From: Weissella uvarum
GTDB lineage: Bacteria > Bacillota > Bacilli > Lactobacillales > Lactobacillaceae
Direction: 5' to 3'
Length of the DNA stretch: 64,000 nucleotides
Assembly: GCF_016908785.1 (NCBI RefSeq)
Contig: NZ_JAFBEO010000007.1
Location: forward strand, 1-64,000
Shown here: one piece after another, positions 6,431-15,626 of the stretch
How positions within the stretch are numbered: position 1 is the first letter of the stretch
Layout of the letters: every line of letters starts with the position of its first letter
Position numbers and translations under genes: made by a program
The notes under the pieces: generated by a model
Databases searched by the model: none
The model's input: only the letters and a program-made list of their open reading frames with translations
What the model was told of the DNA's origin: nothing

Positions 6431-8836
6431 ATGACAAAAGCAGAAGAAAAACAACATATGCATGATGACATGAACATGCCCGCTGATGATACACAACACA
6501 TGGATCATGAAAATATGTCTCATGATATGAATATGGAAAATGGGCATGAATCAAGCCGCATGAAGCACGAGAATATGCAGATGGCTCATGAAGATGCTCA
6601 GTCAAATGATGAACCTATGCAGCATATGCACTCTGAAAATATGGATATGAGCGATGATATGTCTCACGAAAATAGGACAGTGCGTCATCACAGCATGGCG
6701 CATGATGCTCACAATGATATGAACATGAGTGGGATGAATCATGAGCATATGGATGGGCAATCTCAAAAGCATGCGGATATGGATATGAGCCAAATGCACC
6801 ACAATCATATGAACATGGATATGGGTGGCATGGATATGAGTCACATGAATCATGATGATATGATGATGCACGGTGGTCATATGATGCATATGGGGAATAT
6901 GAAGCGTAAGCTTTGGGTATCCCTTATTCTGACGATTCCAATTATTATCTTCTCGCCGATGATGGGGATGAACTTACCATTTACGGTGACTGGTGTGCCC
7001 GGACAAAATTGGTTAGTGCTCATCTTGGGGACGATTCTGTTCTTTTATGGTGGGCAGCCATTCTTTAGCGGAGCTAAGGGAGAATTAGAAGCTAAGAAGC
7101 CAGCGATGATGATGCTGATTACTTTGGGAATCAGTGTTGCGTATTTTTACAGTGTATATGCGACAATTATGAATGCTGTTCATCCGAGTGCCCACGTGAT
7201 GGACTTCTTCTGGGAGCTGGCATCATTAATTGATATCATGTTGATTGGTCACATTGTTGAAATGAACACAGTTATGAAAGCTGGTTCATCCGTAGATGCT
7301 TTGGCGCAATTAGTACCTAAGCAAGCGCATATTCAAGAACAAGATGGGCAAACTCGTGATGTTGATCCAAAGGATTTAAAGCCTGGGGATGTTGTTTTAG
7401 TTAAGGAAAATGAACGTGTTCCTGCAGATGGGAAAATCCTTTCTGGCTCACCAGTACTAGATGAATCACTGCTAACAGGCGAATCAAAAGGTGTTACTAA
7501 GCAAGTAGATGATGAAGTCGTTGGGGGATCACAAAACCAAAATCAATCTTTTACCATGAAGGTGACAAAGGCTGGCGATTCCGGTTATCTTTCACAAGTA
7601 CAGGCTTTAGTTTCAAATGCGCAAAGTCATAAATCAGATGCTGAAAATCTTGCCGATAAGGTGGCCGGTTGGTTGTTCTATGCGGCAACTGGGATTGCTT
7701 TCATTGCTTTGGTGGTCTGGACAATTGCGCGAGGCTTTACCTTCGCTTTGCCAATTGTGGTAACGGTTTTAATTATTGCTTGTCCACACGCTCTCGGATT
7801 GGCAATTCCATTGGTTGCCTCGCGAATGACCGGTTTAGCTGCTAAGCATGGGCTATTGATTCAAAATCGAAATGCGTTAGAGTCAATCAATCAAGTGAAA
7901 TATATCTTAATGGATAAGACTGGTACCTTGACGGAAGGCCATTTCAAAGTACAGAACGTTAAGGTATTGGATGATCAAGTTACCGAAAACGATGTATTAC
8001 GTTTGGCTGGTGCTTTGGAAAAAGGTAGTACGCATCCATTAGCTCTAGGTATCGTCGAAGCAGCACAAAATGCTGGAATTAGTGATTTTCCAGAGGTCGA
8101 GGATTTTGAAAATATTCCTGGTACAGGTGTAACTGGTAAGATTAATGGACATTCAGTTGCGGTTGTGAATGCCAAGTATTTGGATGAACACGAAATTCGC
8201 TTTGATCAAACAGCATATACAGCGCAAGCAGAAGCAGGCTACAGTGTTAGTTTCGTTTTGGATGATGACAATGTATTGGCCATGCTTGCCGAAGGGGATG
8301 CCATCAAGGCCGGTACAGCTGAATTCATTCAAAGTTTGCAACAGATGGGCTTTGAACCAGTCATGCTAACGGGAGATAATCAGCAAGCTGCACAAAAGGT
8401 TGCCAAGCAATTAGGCATTAATAAGGTGCATGCTGAGATGAAGCCAGAGGACAAGATTAAGTATGTAAAGGATTATCAAGAAAAGGCGGGTGCCATGATG
8501 GTTGGTGATGGTGTGAATGATTCTCCAGCCCTTGCACAAGCCACGATTGGGGTTGCGATTGGCGCAGGAACAGATGTTGCAATTAGCGCAGCTGATGTTA
8601 TCTTAGTAAATTCAAAGCCAAGCGATATCCTTAACTTAATTAAGCTTGCCCGCAATACACGCCGTAAGATGATTGAAAATCTATGGTGGGGTGCTGGCTA
8701 TAACGTCATCGCCTTACCACTAGCGGCTGGTATCTTAATTCCATGGGGCTTCCAGTTAGATCCAATGGTCGGGGCTATTTTGATGTCACTGTCAACGATT
8801 ATTGTTGCTATCAATGCAATGACCTTAAAAATTTAA
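6431..8836 (+). CDS. copB: CopB-type P1B ATPase, copper/silver exporter
   Basis: A P1B-type ATPase of 801 residues that exports Cu or Ag ions across the membrane using ATP. Residues 1-157 form a His/Met/Asp-rich tail with many HM, NM and DM repeats and no ordinary heavy-metal-associated domain. Then come the membrane helices, actuator TGES (349-352), the ion-site motif CPH (451-453, typical of CopB rather than CopA), the phosphorylated Asp495 in DKTGTLT, HP (535-536), TGDN (647-650) and GDGVND (692-697). ATG 6431 has AAAGGAG 8 bases upstream. The frame opens at TTG 6395. No CopY regulator or cop box is seen nearby. Confidence 0.95.
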   Translation: MTKAEEKQHMHDDMNMPADDTQHMDHENMSHDMNMENGHESSRMKHENMQMAHEDAQSNDEPMQHMHSENMDMSDDMSHENRTVRHHSMAHDAHNDMNMSGMNHEHMDGQSQKHADMDMSQMHHNHMNMDMGGMDMSHMNHDDMMMHGGHMMHMGNMKRKLWVSLILTIPIIIFSPMMGMNLPFTVTGVPGQNWLVLILGTILFFYGGQPFFSGAKGELEAKKPAMMMLITLGISVAYFYSVYATIMNAVHPSAHVMDFFWELASLIDIMLIGHIVEMNTVMKAGSSVDALAQLVPKQAHIQEQDGQTRDVDPKDLKPGDVVLVKENERVPADGKILSGSPVLDESLLTGESKGVTKQVDDEVVGGSQNQNQSFTMKVTKAGDSGYLSQVQALVSNAQSHKSDAENLADKVAGWLFYAATGIAFIALVVWTIARGFTFALPIVVTVLIIACPHALGLAIPLVASRMTGLAAKHGLLIQNRNALESINQVKYILMDKTGTLTEGHFKVQNVKVLDDQVTENDVLRLAGALEKGSTHPLALGIVEAAQNAGISDFPEVEDFENIPGTGVTGKINGHSVAVVNAKYLDEHEIRFDQTAYTAQAEAGYSVSFVLDDDNVLAMLAEGDAIKAGTAEFIQSLQQMGFEPVMLTGDNQQAAQKVAKQLGINKVHAEMKPEDKIKYVKDYQEKAGAMMVGDGVNDSPALAQATIGVAIGAGTDVAISAADVILVNSKPSDILNLIKLARNTRRKMIENLWWGAGYNVIALPLAAGILIPWGFQLDPMVGAILMSLSTIIVAINAMTLKI

Positions 8837-8844
8837 TTGAAAAG

Positions 8845-8877
8845 AAAAGCTAGACTAGTTTGGTCTAGCTTTTTTTA
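8845..8877 (+). terminator. terminator after copB
   Basis: Stem AAAGCTAGAC / GGTCTAGCTTT with a 6-base loop, followed by a T run. Confidence 0.9.
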
Positions 8878-8930
8878 TGGCGTAAAAACGTGTTAGAATA
8901 GGGTTTAGGATATGAGTAGGGATAAATTGT

Positions 8931-8962
8931 TTGACAATTAAGCAAGCTTCGTGTAATATAAT
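8931..8962 (+). promoter_or_regulatory. promoter of the tRNA-Ser/fMet/Ser cluster
   Basis: TTGACA at 8931-8936 with -10 candidates TAATAT at 8954-8959 (17-base spacing) or TATAAT at 8957-8962. The first tRNA begins at 8972. Confidence 0.75.
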
Positions 8963-8971
8963 ATCTGTTAT

Positions 8972-9061
8972 GGAGGATTACCCAAGTCTGGCTGAAGGGA
9001 ACGGTCTTGAAAACCGTCAGGTCGGGAAACCGGCGCGTGGGTTCGAATCCCACATCCTCCT
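8972..9061 (+). tRNA. tRNA-Ser (anticodon TGA), copy 1
   Basis: Acceptor GGAGGAT pairs with ATCCTCC. The anticodon stem is ACGGT/ACCGT with loop CTTGAAA, so the anticodon is TGA. A long class II variable arm is present. The base after the acceptor stem is T, where Ser tRNAs usually have G. CCA is not encoded. Confidence 0.95.
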
Positions 9062-9073
9062 TTTTTATATTAT

Positions 9074-9147
<74 letters not shown>

Positions 9148-9152
9148 TTCAT

Positions 9153-9242
9153 GGAGAATTACCCAAGTCTGGCTGAAGGGAACGGTCTTGAAAACCGTCA
9201 GGTCGGGAAACCGGCGCGTGGGTTCGAATCCCACATTCTCCT
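9153..9242 (+). tRNA. tRNA-Ser (anticodon TGA), copy 2
   Basis: Identical to the copy at 8972 except for one acceptor pair: GGAGAAT with ATTCTCC, so a G-C has become A-T on both strands. Anticodon TGA. The next base is T, as in copy 1. Confidence 0.95.
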
Positions 9243-9249
9243 TAAGTGA

Positions 9250-9286
9250 TAACCGTATCCCATAACCGTGGGGTACGGTTATTTTT
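9250..9286 (+). terminator. terminator of the tRNA cluster
   Basis: A long stem from TAACCGTA and CCC with GGGGTACGGTTA, followed by ATTTTTAT. Confidence 0.8.
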
Positions 9287-9313
9287 ATAAATTAAGAAAA
9301 TGGAGTCAGCAAG

Positions 9314-10900
9314 ATGCGACAAATTCATTATCGATGGTTGGCAGCAGTTGCCTTTATATTAGCAATTATCTCAGGCTTATTTATGCCAATTCTTTGGGGC
9401 TGGGATGTTGCGATTGCTTTAGCCCAAGCAAATCTAATTTTGTATCTTTTAGCGGCTGCTGGCGTCTATATTATTGTGGCTGATGGGTTAATCGGTTGGT
9501 TAGCTTGGCGTCATCAAAGAGCCGCTGGACATTCTAGTCTATGGATTCCATTATTAGGGCAAACAACTTGGTTTATTCTGACCATTTGGTGTTATATCAT
9601 GCCCATGCATGCTGATTCATTAAAAACAGTCACTTTACCAATTACAATGTTGGGGATTGGTTTGTTGATGTTAACGATGAATTGGGCGCAAACGGCTGAA
9701 CATAAAGCGCCTGCTTCTGCGGCAATGGTGCGCTCAACTCGACGTCTATCATGGTTAAGTGTATTATTTGCAAGTTATGGCTTTATTTTCTTTGGTATGA
9801 TGTGGGATTGGCAAATTGCATTAGCTGTTGCGACTGCATCGCTATTGATTATTGATCCGCGTTGGCCTTTGATTTTTGCGGCTCGTAAACGTGCGCAAGC
9901 GATTGAGCAATTAGAAGAAACACGTGTGAAAGTCCATCATCCAGCAGCCTTGGACCGTGTCGGACAATTGCAAGATGTTGTGATGGAAAAGACTGGGGTG
10001 CTAACAAGTCGCCACGTGACTGTTTATAATGTGGATAGCTTAGATGATGATTATAGTGATCAAGATATTTTGGCGATTATGGCTGGGCTTGAGCAAGAAG
10101 CCTGGGGATTATATGCGGAAGCTTTGCTGAGTTATAGTCATCAAAATGGGGTTTATCCAATTCAAGCACAAGATTTGGAAACAATTCCTTCGGTGGGTGT
10201 GCGTGGTACGATTAATGAAGAGACGTATGAGTTAGTTTCAGCTAGTTACGCTCTACATCACCATTATGAATATAATCGACAATGGTTAAAGGATTTGATT
10301 GCTTTAGGGAATTCAGTCAGTTTATTAGTATGCCAAGGTAAAGCTGTTGGTGTGGTATCATTTGGGGCCCCACTGATTCGCTCATTAATGGAAACAGATG
10401 AATTCTTCGCTAAACAAAAGCTCACAGTTAATATTGCTAGTGCCGATACCAAAGGTTCATTGATGCGCGTGCAAGAAACTATGCAAAGCTTAGGCGAGGT
10501 GCACGGTGGCTTGGCGGTTGATGATAAAGAAACCCTGCAACAAGATTGGGCCAATAACAAGTCAACAATGTTTATTACCAATCAAGCGTATCCAGAAGAT
10601 TATACTGCTGATGTAATTGTTAGTTTTATTGATGATTCACCTCAGACAGATTTGGTAATTGGTAAGTTAGGCGATATTCAGCAAATTTTCCAAACGTCTA
10701 AGAAATTACGTCAAATCGATCATCGTACACTTTGGATTTGGCAAGTCATTTTATTGATTTTCATTTTGTTAGCAGCTGGTTTAGAAGTCTTTATCAACTT
10801 GTCAAACTCGCTATTACTTTTCGTGCCGATTTTGGCTGTGTTTGTCCGGACGGTACTTACAATGTTGACTCATTATATTGTGAAATTTAATCAAGCTTAA
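9314..10900 (+). CDS. P1B-ATPase-like membrane protein lacking catalytic residues
   Basis: A 528-residue protein that aligns by eye with the second half of the CopB pump encoded just upstream. Residues 213-312 match the start of its P/N domains, including IPSVGVRGTIN against IPGTGVTGKIN. The catalytic parts are gone. The phosphorylated Asp is Glu225 in EKTGVLT, and the HP motif, TGDN and GDGVND have no equivalent. TGES and CPx are also missing. About six N-terminal membrane helices (10-185) and two C-terminal ones (472-518) remain. The frame is open and ATG 9314 has an upstream GGAG, so it is not a fresh pseudogene. It may be a regulatory or scaffold pseudo-pump; the function is unknown. Confidence 0.75.
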   Translation: MRQIHYRWLAAVAFILAIISGLFMPILWGWDVAIALAQANLILYLLAAAGVYIIVADGLIGWLAWRHQRAAGHSSLWIPLLGQTTWFILTIWCYIMPMHADSLKTVTLPITMLGIGLLMLTMNWAQTAEHKAPASAAMVRSTRRLSWLSVLFASYGFIFFGMMWDWQIALAVATASLLIIDPRWPLIFAARKRAQAIEQLEETRVKVHHPAALDRVGQLQDVVMEKTGVLTSRHVTVYNVDSLDDDYSDQDILAIMAGLEQEAWGLYAEALLSYSHQNGVYPIQAQDLETIPSVGVRGTINEETYELVSASYALHHHYEYNRQWLKDLIALGNSVSLLVCQGKAVGVVSFGAPLIRSLMETDEFFAKQKLTVNIASADTKGSLMRVQETMQSLGEVHGGLAVDDKETLQQDWANNKSTMFITNQAYPEDYTADVIVSFIDDSPQTDLVIGKLGDIQQIFQTSKKLRQIDHRTLWIWQVILLIFILLAAGLEVFINLSNSLLLFVPILAVFVRTVLTMLTHYIVKFNQA

Positions 10901-10947
10901 TTGCGATGAAAGCAGGTAGTTTCAGTGTTTTACGCGCTTGCTTAAGA

Positions 10948-10976
10948 TTGACATAAGCTGTGGAAAAGTCTAGAAT
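10948..10976 (+). promoter_or_regulatory. promoter of rny
   Basis: TTGACA at 10948-10953, a 17-base spacer and TAGAAT at 10971-10976. This is near consensus and ends about 70 bases before the rny start codon. Confidence 0.85.
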
Positions 10977-11046
10977 AATAGTTGTGCGCAATGCACAATA
11001 ATAAACTATGATCAGGACTTCCTGTGAAATAGACGGGAGATATGAG

Positions 11047-12609
11047 ATGAACATTATTTTAATAATGCTTGTGTCGCTTGTCGCAATCGTAATTGGTGCT
11101 GTCGTTGGTTATAAATTAGCTGATAAGAAAATCAATCAGCGTTTGGACCAAGCACACCAAAATGCAACAGATATTACGAATCAAGCTAAGGTTGATGCAG
11201 AACAAGCTAAAAAGTCTGCATTAGTTGAAGCTCGTGATGAAAGCCAACGTTACCAAGATCGCATTGAATCAGAACTCCAAGACCGTCGGTCTGAAGTTAA
11301 GAGTCAAGAAGATCGTTTGGTAAGTCGTGAATCTGTATTGGATCGTAAGGACGCTTCTTTGCAAAAGCGTGAAGAAGTCATTTCAGAGAAAGAAAAGAAG
11401 CTGGATCAGCAACGTCAAAGCGTTAATGATAAGATGCAGCGAGCAGATAATTTATTAGATGCTCGTGAAGATAAGCTGGTTGAAGTTGCTCAACTTTCTC
11501 GTGAAGATGCTAAGAATCAAATCTTGGCAGAAACTAAGGATGATTTGACTGCCGAACGGGCAGTGATGATCAAGGAAAGTGATGCCCAAGCATCTGCTGA
11601 AGCTGATAAGCGCGCCAAGAGTTTGGTGGTTGATGCGATTCAGCGTTCAGCGGCCGATATGGTTGCTGAATCAACAGTGTCAGTGGTTAACTTACCAAAT
11701 GATGATATGAAGGGACGGATTATTGGCCGTGAAGGTCGTAATATCCGTGCTCTTGAAACAGTGACTGGAATTGATGTGATTATTGATGATACGCCAGAAG
11801 CAGTTGTACTAAGTGGTTACGACCCAATTCGTCGTGAAATCGCTAAGAATGCTTTGGAGAAGTTGATTGCTGACGGCCGAATTCATCCTGCTCGGATTGA
11901 AGAGATGGTCGAGAAGTCACGTAAGGAAATGGACGAACATATTCGTGAAGTTGGGGAACAGGCTGTCTTCGACCTTGGTCTTCACAATATGCATCCAGAC
12001 CTTGTCAAAACAGTTGGTCGTCTAAATTATCGTACGAGTTACGGTCAAAACGTTCTTGTCCATTCAATTGAGGTTGCAAAACTAACTGGTCTGTTGGCGG
12101 CTGAGTTAGGTGAAGATGTTACGCTTGCTAAGCGCGCAGGATTACTACACGATATTGGTAAAGCTGTCGATCATGATGTTGATGGTTCACACGTGGAGTT
12201 GGGAGTTGAAATCGCAACGAAGTACCACGAACGTCCCGAAGTAATTAATGCAATTGCTTCACATCACGGTGATGTTGAACCAGAAAGTGTGATTGCGGAA
12301 CTTGTTGCTGCGGCAGATTCAATTTCTGCGGCACGTCCAGGAGCCCGTTCTGAATCACTTGAGAATTACGTACAACGCTTAAAGCAATTGGAAGATATTG
12401 CTAACAGTTTCAATGGTGTTGAAAAGTCATTTGCCATTCAAGCTGGACGTGAGGTGCGAGTCATTGTTGAACCAGCAGTTATTTCTGATTTGGAAGCAAC
12501 AGTCTTGTCACATGATATTGCTCAAGAAATTGAAAAAGAACTTGATTACCCAGGACACATTAAGGTAACAGTTATTCGTGAGTCACGTTCGACAGAATAT
12601 GCGAAATAA
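11047..12609 (+). CDS. rny: ribonuclease Y
   Basis: A membrane-anchored endoribonuclease that starts bulk mRNA decay in Gram-positive bacteria. An N-terminal membrane helix (about 3-22) is followed by a long coiled coil (about 25-200), a KH domain (about 210-270, [15 protein letters not shown]) and an HD domain with HDIGK (about 335-430). ATG 11047 was chosen over the frame-opening ATG 11008 because GGGAG lies 7 bases upstream and the anchor then starts the protein. The 520 residues are normal for the family. Confidence 0.96.
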   Translation: MNIILIMLVSLVAIVIGAVVGYKLADKKINQRLDQAHQNATDITNQAKVDAEQAKKSALVEARDESQRYQDRIESELQDRRSEVKSQEDRLVSRESVLDRKDASLQKREEVISEKEKKLDQQRQSVNDKMQRADNLLDAREDKLVEVAQLSREDAKNQILAETKDDLTAERAVMIKESDAQASAEADKRAKSLVVDAIQRSAADMVAESTVSVVNLPNDDMKGRIIGREGRNIRALETVTGIDVIIDDTPEAVVLSGYDPIRREIAKNALEKLIADGRIHPARIEEMVEKSRKEMDEHIREVGEQAVFDLGLHNMHPDLVKTVGRLNYRTSYGQNVLVHSIEVAKLTGLLAAELGEDVTLAKRAGLLHDIGKAVDHDVDGSHVELGVEIATKYHERPEVINAIASHHGDVEPESVIAELVAAADSISAARPGARSESLENYVQRLKQLEDIANSFNGVEKSFAIQAGREVRVIVEPAVISDLEATVLSHDIAQEIEKELDYPGHIKVTVIRESRSTEYAK

Positions 12610-12618
12610 AAGTTAATT

Positions 12619-12652
12619 AAAAGGCACATCCAAGTAGATGTGTCTTTTTTTT
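12619..12652 (+). terminator. terminator after rny
   Basis: Stem AAGGCACATC / GATGTGTCTT with loop CAAGTA, followed by eight T. Confidence 0.9.
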
Positions 12653-12718
12653 GTCCCATTTTTCATTTGGAATCCGTATATAGAGTGTACGCGTACGAAA
12701 AACTAAAAAGGATGGTAC

Positions 12719-12955
12719 ATGATAATGAAGGTAGCTGGGGCAAAGCAGAATGAATCAAAAACAGTGACTAAAGTAACTTTTACTGGTGGTAAAGAAGATG
12801 GTAGTAAAGATATTGTGCGACAAATCTATGTGTTGCCAGAAACTTCATTAGAAAAGTTAAAGTTATTAGGTGATGTTTGGGTGCGCTTAGGGGCTGAGAC
12901 AAGGATCAAGCAAATTGTGACAACTAAGAAAGACGTAGCGTGGGAGGCAAAATAA
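12719..12955 (+). CDS. DUF1659-like small protein
   Basis: A 78-residue soluble protein. Its size, predicted beta-rich fold and pairing with the next gene resemble the DUF1659 partner of DUF2922 proteins, a common small pair in Firmicutes with no known function. AAAAAGGATGG precedes ATG 12719; a second in-frame ATG at 12725 is possible. The stop codon shares one base with the next start. The family call is moderate. Confidence 0.6.
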   Translation: MIMKVAGAKQNESKTVTKVTFTGGKEDGSKDIVRQIYVLPETSLEKLKLLGDVWVRLGAETRIKQIVTTKKDVAWEAK

Positions 12956-13191
12956 TGACATATTTAAAAATTACACTGGTGAATGAACAGAAAAAGACAG
13001 CTAGTTTAAAACTGCAACAAGTTAATGAAGGTTTGCCAAGTGATGATGTGCGTGATGCTCTAAGACAATTGGCAAAGCTTAATTGCCTCGCTTATAGTAA
13101 CGGTGAGCCCTTGTGCACAAAATTTATTCAAATTAAGGCTGAATATATTACTGAAACAATCAATCCAACAATCACAGTGGATTTGGCGTAA
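12955..13191 (+). CDS. DUF2922 family small protein
   Basis: A 78-residue protein whose C-terminal ITETINPTITVDLA resembles the usual ending of DUF2922 proteins. ATG 12955 overlaps the previous stop (TAATG) and has GGGAGG 7 bases upstream, so it is translationally coupled. The frame opens at 12940, but that start lies inside the neighbouring gene and lacks an RBS. Function is unknown. Confidence 0.7.
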   Translation: MTYLKITLVNEQKKTASLKLQQVNEGLPSDDVRDALRQLAKLNCLAYSNGEPLCTKFIQIKAEYITETINPTITVDLA

Positions 13192-13312
13192 GATAAAAGC
13201 TTGCTAAAATGGATCAGGTATTTTTTTTAAAGCTGAATTGGGCTATAATAGAGATATTCAAAATGTTGTAGAGTTAATGATAAAAAATTTTATTTGAGAC
13301 ATCTGCATTTAA

Positions 13313-13345
13313 AAAGGCCTCCATTCGCGCTGGAGGTCTTTTTTT
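13313..13345 (+). terminator. hairpin terminator in front of the sigma-factor gene
   Basis: Stem GGCCTCCA / TGGAGGTC with loop TTCGCGC, then seven T. It lies between a TATAAT (13244-13249) and the RBS of the downstream sigma gene. It could end a short RNA of about 90 bases or attenuate the sigma gene. Confidence 0.75.
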
Positions 13346-13367
13346 GTGCACTATGGAGGAATTTTCC

Positions 13368-13814
13368 TTGGACTTAATTGAATTTAAACCAATGATTGGT
13401 GGAGTTTTGAAGGCAGGCGGTGTGACGTACAGTGATGCGCGCTATGATGATTATTTTCAAGAGCTATGGGTGCTTGTGTGGCATCGTTTACTTGAGACAT
13501 CAGAATTAGAAGCACATAAAAACAATAAGTTGTTTCGCTTATTACTATGGCGTTTAAAAGACTTGCAACGATGTGATTGGCGACATCAGAATCGGTGGGC
13601 TGATATGAATGAAATTGAAAACATGGTTTATGAGGATGATCATCCCCAAATATGGGAACAAATTAAATATCAGTTGGATCCAACATTGCAGCCAATTTTT
13701 CAGCATGTTTTAGATTTTCCAGAGATGACGTTACAGAAACGAAGTGAACGATTAAATGTTCACCGAAAGACTTTGCGTCGGCGTTTAGATGCCATTGGAC
13801 AATATATTAAATAA
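13368..13814 (+). CDS. ComX/SigH-like alternative sigma factor
   Basis: A 148-residue protein with a sigma-70 region 2-like segment (YDDYFQELWVLVWHRL, about residues 26-41) and a C-terminal region 4-like helix-turn-helix (LNVHRKTLRRRLDAI). This matches the short competence sigma factors (ComX/SigH/SigX) of lactic acid bacteria. Low identity between members is usual. TTG 13368 is preferred because GGAGGA lies 7 bases upstream. The frame extends to 13344, inside the hairpin. comFA, comFC and an A24 peptidase elsewhere in the window are plausible targets, but no com box was found at them. Confidence 0.65.
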   Translation: MDLIEFKPMIGGVLKAGGVTYSDARYDDYFQELWVLVWHRLLETSELEAHKNNKLFRLLLWRLKDLQRCDWRHQNRWADMNEIENMVYEDDHPQIWEQIKYQLDPTLQPIFQHVLDFPEMTLQKRSERLNVHRKTLRRRLDAIGQYIK

Positions 13815-13846
13815 AAAAGGATAGAGCCAATTGCTCTATCCTTTTT
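13814..13846. terminator. bidirectional terminator between the sigma gene and guaC
   Basis: A 14-pair stem, AAAAAGGATAGAGC with GCTCTATCCTTTTT and loop CAATT. It serves the convergent genes on both sides. Confidence 0.9.
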
Positions 13847-13851
13847 AGCTA

Positions 13852-14838
13852 TTAACGATTATCACCGTTCGTCACAGTGTTACGAACGATAACTGATTCA
13901 ACCTTGGTCAAATCGTGCAATTCACGGCCACCACCGTAAGAGATGGCTGATTGTAAGTCTTCTTGCATTTCACGAAGGGTGTCATAGATGCTACCACGAA
14001 GTGGCACCATTAATTTTTTACCTTCAACGTTACGATATTCACCCTTTTGGAATTGTGAGGCTGAGCCAAAGTATGTTTTATATTTAGCGCCATCCATTTC
14101 AATAACATCCCCAGGACCTTCTTCATGTCCAGCGAAGAGTGAGCCAATCATTACCATGCTAGCCCCGAAAGCAATTGATTTGGCAATGTCACCGTTGTAA
14201 CGAATACCACCATCAGCGACGATCGGTTTAGTAGCAACTTCGGCACATTGTTGAATGGCGGCCAATTGCCAACCAGCAGTTCCAAAACCAGTCTTTAGTT
14301 TTGTGATGCAGGCCATTCCAGGACCAACGCCAACTTTGGTAGCATCAGCACCAGCTGATTCAAGGGCTTGCACGGCATCGGGAGTAGCAACATTACCGGC
14401 AATGACGAATGTATCAGGCAATTTTGATTTCAAATATTGAATCATGTCAATTACAGAATCGCTGTAGCCATGGGCGATATCAATTGTGACATATTCAGGA
14501 TTTAATCCTTCAGCAGCTAATTCATCAATGAAAGTATATTCATCATCCTTCACACCAACAGAAATTGAAGCAAAAGTACCAGCTTCATGGGCATCTCGGA
14601 TAAATTGGGCCCGCATTGCTGGTTCAAAACGGTGCATCACGTAAAAATAACCTTGTTGCCCAAGTGCAATTGCTAAAGGTTCGTTAATCACTGTTTGCAT
14701 ATTGGCGGGAACGACCGGTAATTTAAAGGTCTTAGGACCGAAAGTGATTTCAGTGTTTGCTTCACTACGGCTCTTTAAGACACATTTTTTGGGAATGAGT
14801 TGAATATCTTCATAATCGAATAGATTTGCTTCTGGCAT
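13852..14838 (-). CDS. guaC: GMP reductase
   Basis: Converts GMP to IMP with NADPH in purine interconversion. The 328-residue IMPDH/GMPR-fold protein has the active-site loop GPGMACITK with Cys177, the phosphate-binding segment [21 protein letters not shown] and no CBS insert, which separates it from IMP dehydrogenase. The start on the minus strand has GAGGTG upstream. The upstream region (14839-14950) holds a hairpin GTTGC-TAAA-GCAAC and CGAAC-containing segments reminiscent of Pur boxes, but spacing and orientation do not fit a PurR site well. Confidence 0.94.
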   Translation of the reverse strand: MPEANLFDYEDIQLIPKKCVLKSRSEANTEITFGPKTFKLPVVPANMQTVINEPLAIALGQQGYFYVMHRFEPAMRAQFIRDAHEAGTFASISVGVKDDEYTFIDELAAEGLNPEYVTIDIAHGYSDSVIDMIQYLKSKLPDTFVIAGNVATPDAVQALESAGADATKVGVGPGMACITKLKTGFGTAGWQLAAIQQCAEVATKPIVADGGIRYNGDIAKSIAFGASMVMIGSLFAGHEEGPGDVIEMDGAKYKTYFGSASQFQKGEYRNVEGKKLMVPLRGSIYDTLREMQEDLQSAISYGGGRELHDLTKVESVIVRNTVTNGDNR

Positions 14839-14988
14839 GAGACACCTCGTTAATGTTCGTGTTTTAGTTATTTAGTAGTTGCTTTAGCAACCAATAAAAG
14901 ATTATAAACGAACTAAATTAAAATAACAATCGTTTTTAATCTTTTTATCCAAACAATTTTAACAAAACATGCTAATAAATCCGAAGTC

Positions 14989-14997
14989 TGCTATAAT
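14989..14997 (+). promoter_or_regulatory. extended -10 promoter of ssrA
   Basis: TGCTATAAT, an extended -10 element (TATAAT at 14992-14997), lies 16 bases before the tmRNA 5' end. No clear -35 box is present. Confidence 0.75.
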
Positions 14998-15012
14998 AGA
15001 ATGATATTAAAC

Positions 15013-15372
15013 GGGGTCGTTACGGAATCGACTGGTGTTGTTTGAGCTAGTATGGCGCTTAGGGGTTGTGTCCCTTAAAACCACTCAGATGAATTAACTG
15101 CAAAAAATTCAAATAACTACGCAGTCGCTGCCTAAAAAACAGCACGCGTGATCATCTTTAACTGTGATTGTCGGTTAGCTGATGGTTCTATAATTTAACA
15201 ATCTGCGCCTGATGTTCTACGATTGGGGATGTCAGGAAAAGGATAATCAATCTAGCAAGTTGATCGCCTTGTGATGCGGCGTGCAGCTTGCGAATTTTAA
15301 ATCGCATGACTATGAGCGTAGAGGTATTAGTGGCAAGATGCTAGGACAGGGGTTCGACTCCCCTCGGCTCCA
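15013..15372 (+). ncRNA. ssrA: tmRNA
   Basis: Rescues stalled ribosomes by trans-translation. The 5' GGGGTCG pairs with the 3' CGGCTCC (one G-T-containing acceptor stem), and the 3' T-arm GGTTCGACTCC is present. The tag frame runs from GCA 15100 to TAA 15135 and encodes AKNSNNYAVAA, ending in the degradation signal AA. CCA is not encoded. Confidence 0.97.
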
Positions 15373-15379
15373 TAATATA

Positions 15380-15415
15380 AAAACGTCATTCTGTTATAGA
15401 GTGACGTTTTTTTTT
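15380..15415 (+). terminator. terminator of ssrA
   Basis: Stem ACGTCATTCT / AGAGTGACGT with a short loop, then nine T. Confidence 0.92.
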
Positions 15416-15499
15416 GGTCGTTTTTAACTGAGCCATAGGCAATGTTGAGCTTAATAAGCCGTTAGATATGATAGTTGGGAATAAAAGTACAGGAATCGA

Positions 15500-15522
15500 T
15501 AATAAGGTATAGTTCCTTATTA
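15500..15522. repeat. inverted repeat upstream of the 47-residue peptide
   Basis: TAATAAGG-TATAGTT-CCTTATTA, with 8-base arms and a 7-base spacer. It lies 105 bases before the small gene and could be an operator. Apart from this repeat I see no feature in 15416-15626. Confidence 0.4.
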
Positions 15523-15626
15523 AAAATAAAGATTGTGTCTATAGTTGTTGATATGGGACAATATATACAAATACTGATTAAGTACAATTAAAGTTAATGC
15601 GAGATGTTAATTTAAAGGAGAAAGCG

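Noticed and set aside
6271-6889. Several open frames opposite the copB N-terminus
   Set aside because: They are His/Met/Ile-rich mirror images of the repetitive CATGA/ATATG coding sequence and lack RBS support.
14839-14950. PurR boxes or purine riboswitch upstream of guaC
   Set aside because: CGAAC-containing segments occur but their spacing and orientation do not match paired Pur boxes, and no purine aptamer core is seen.
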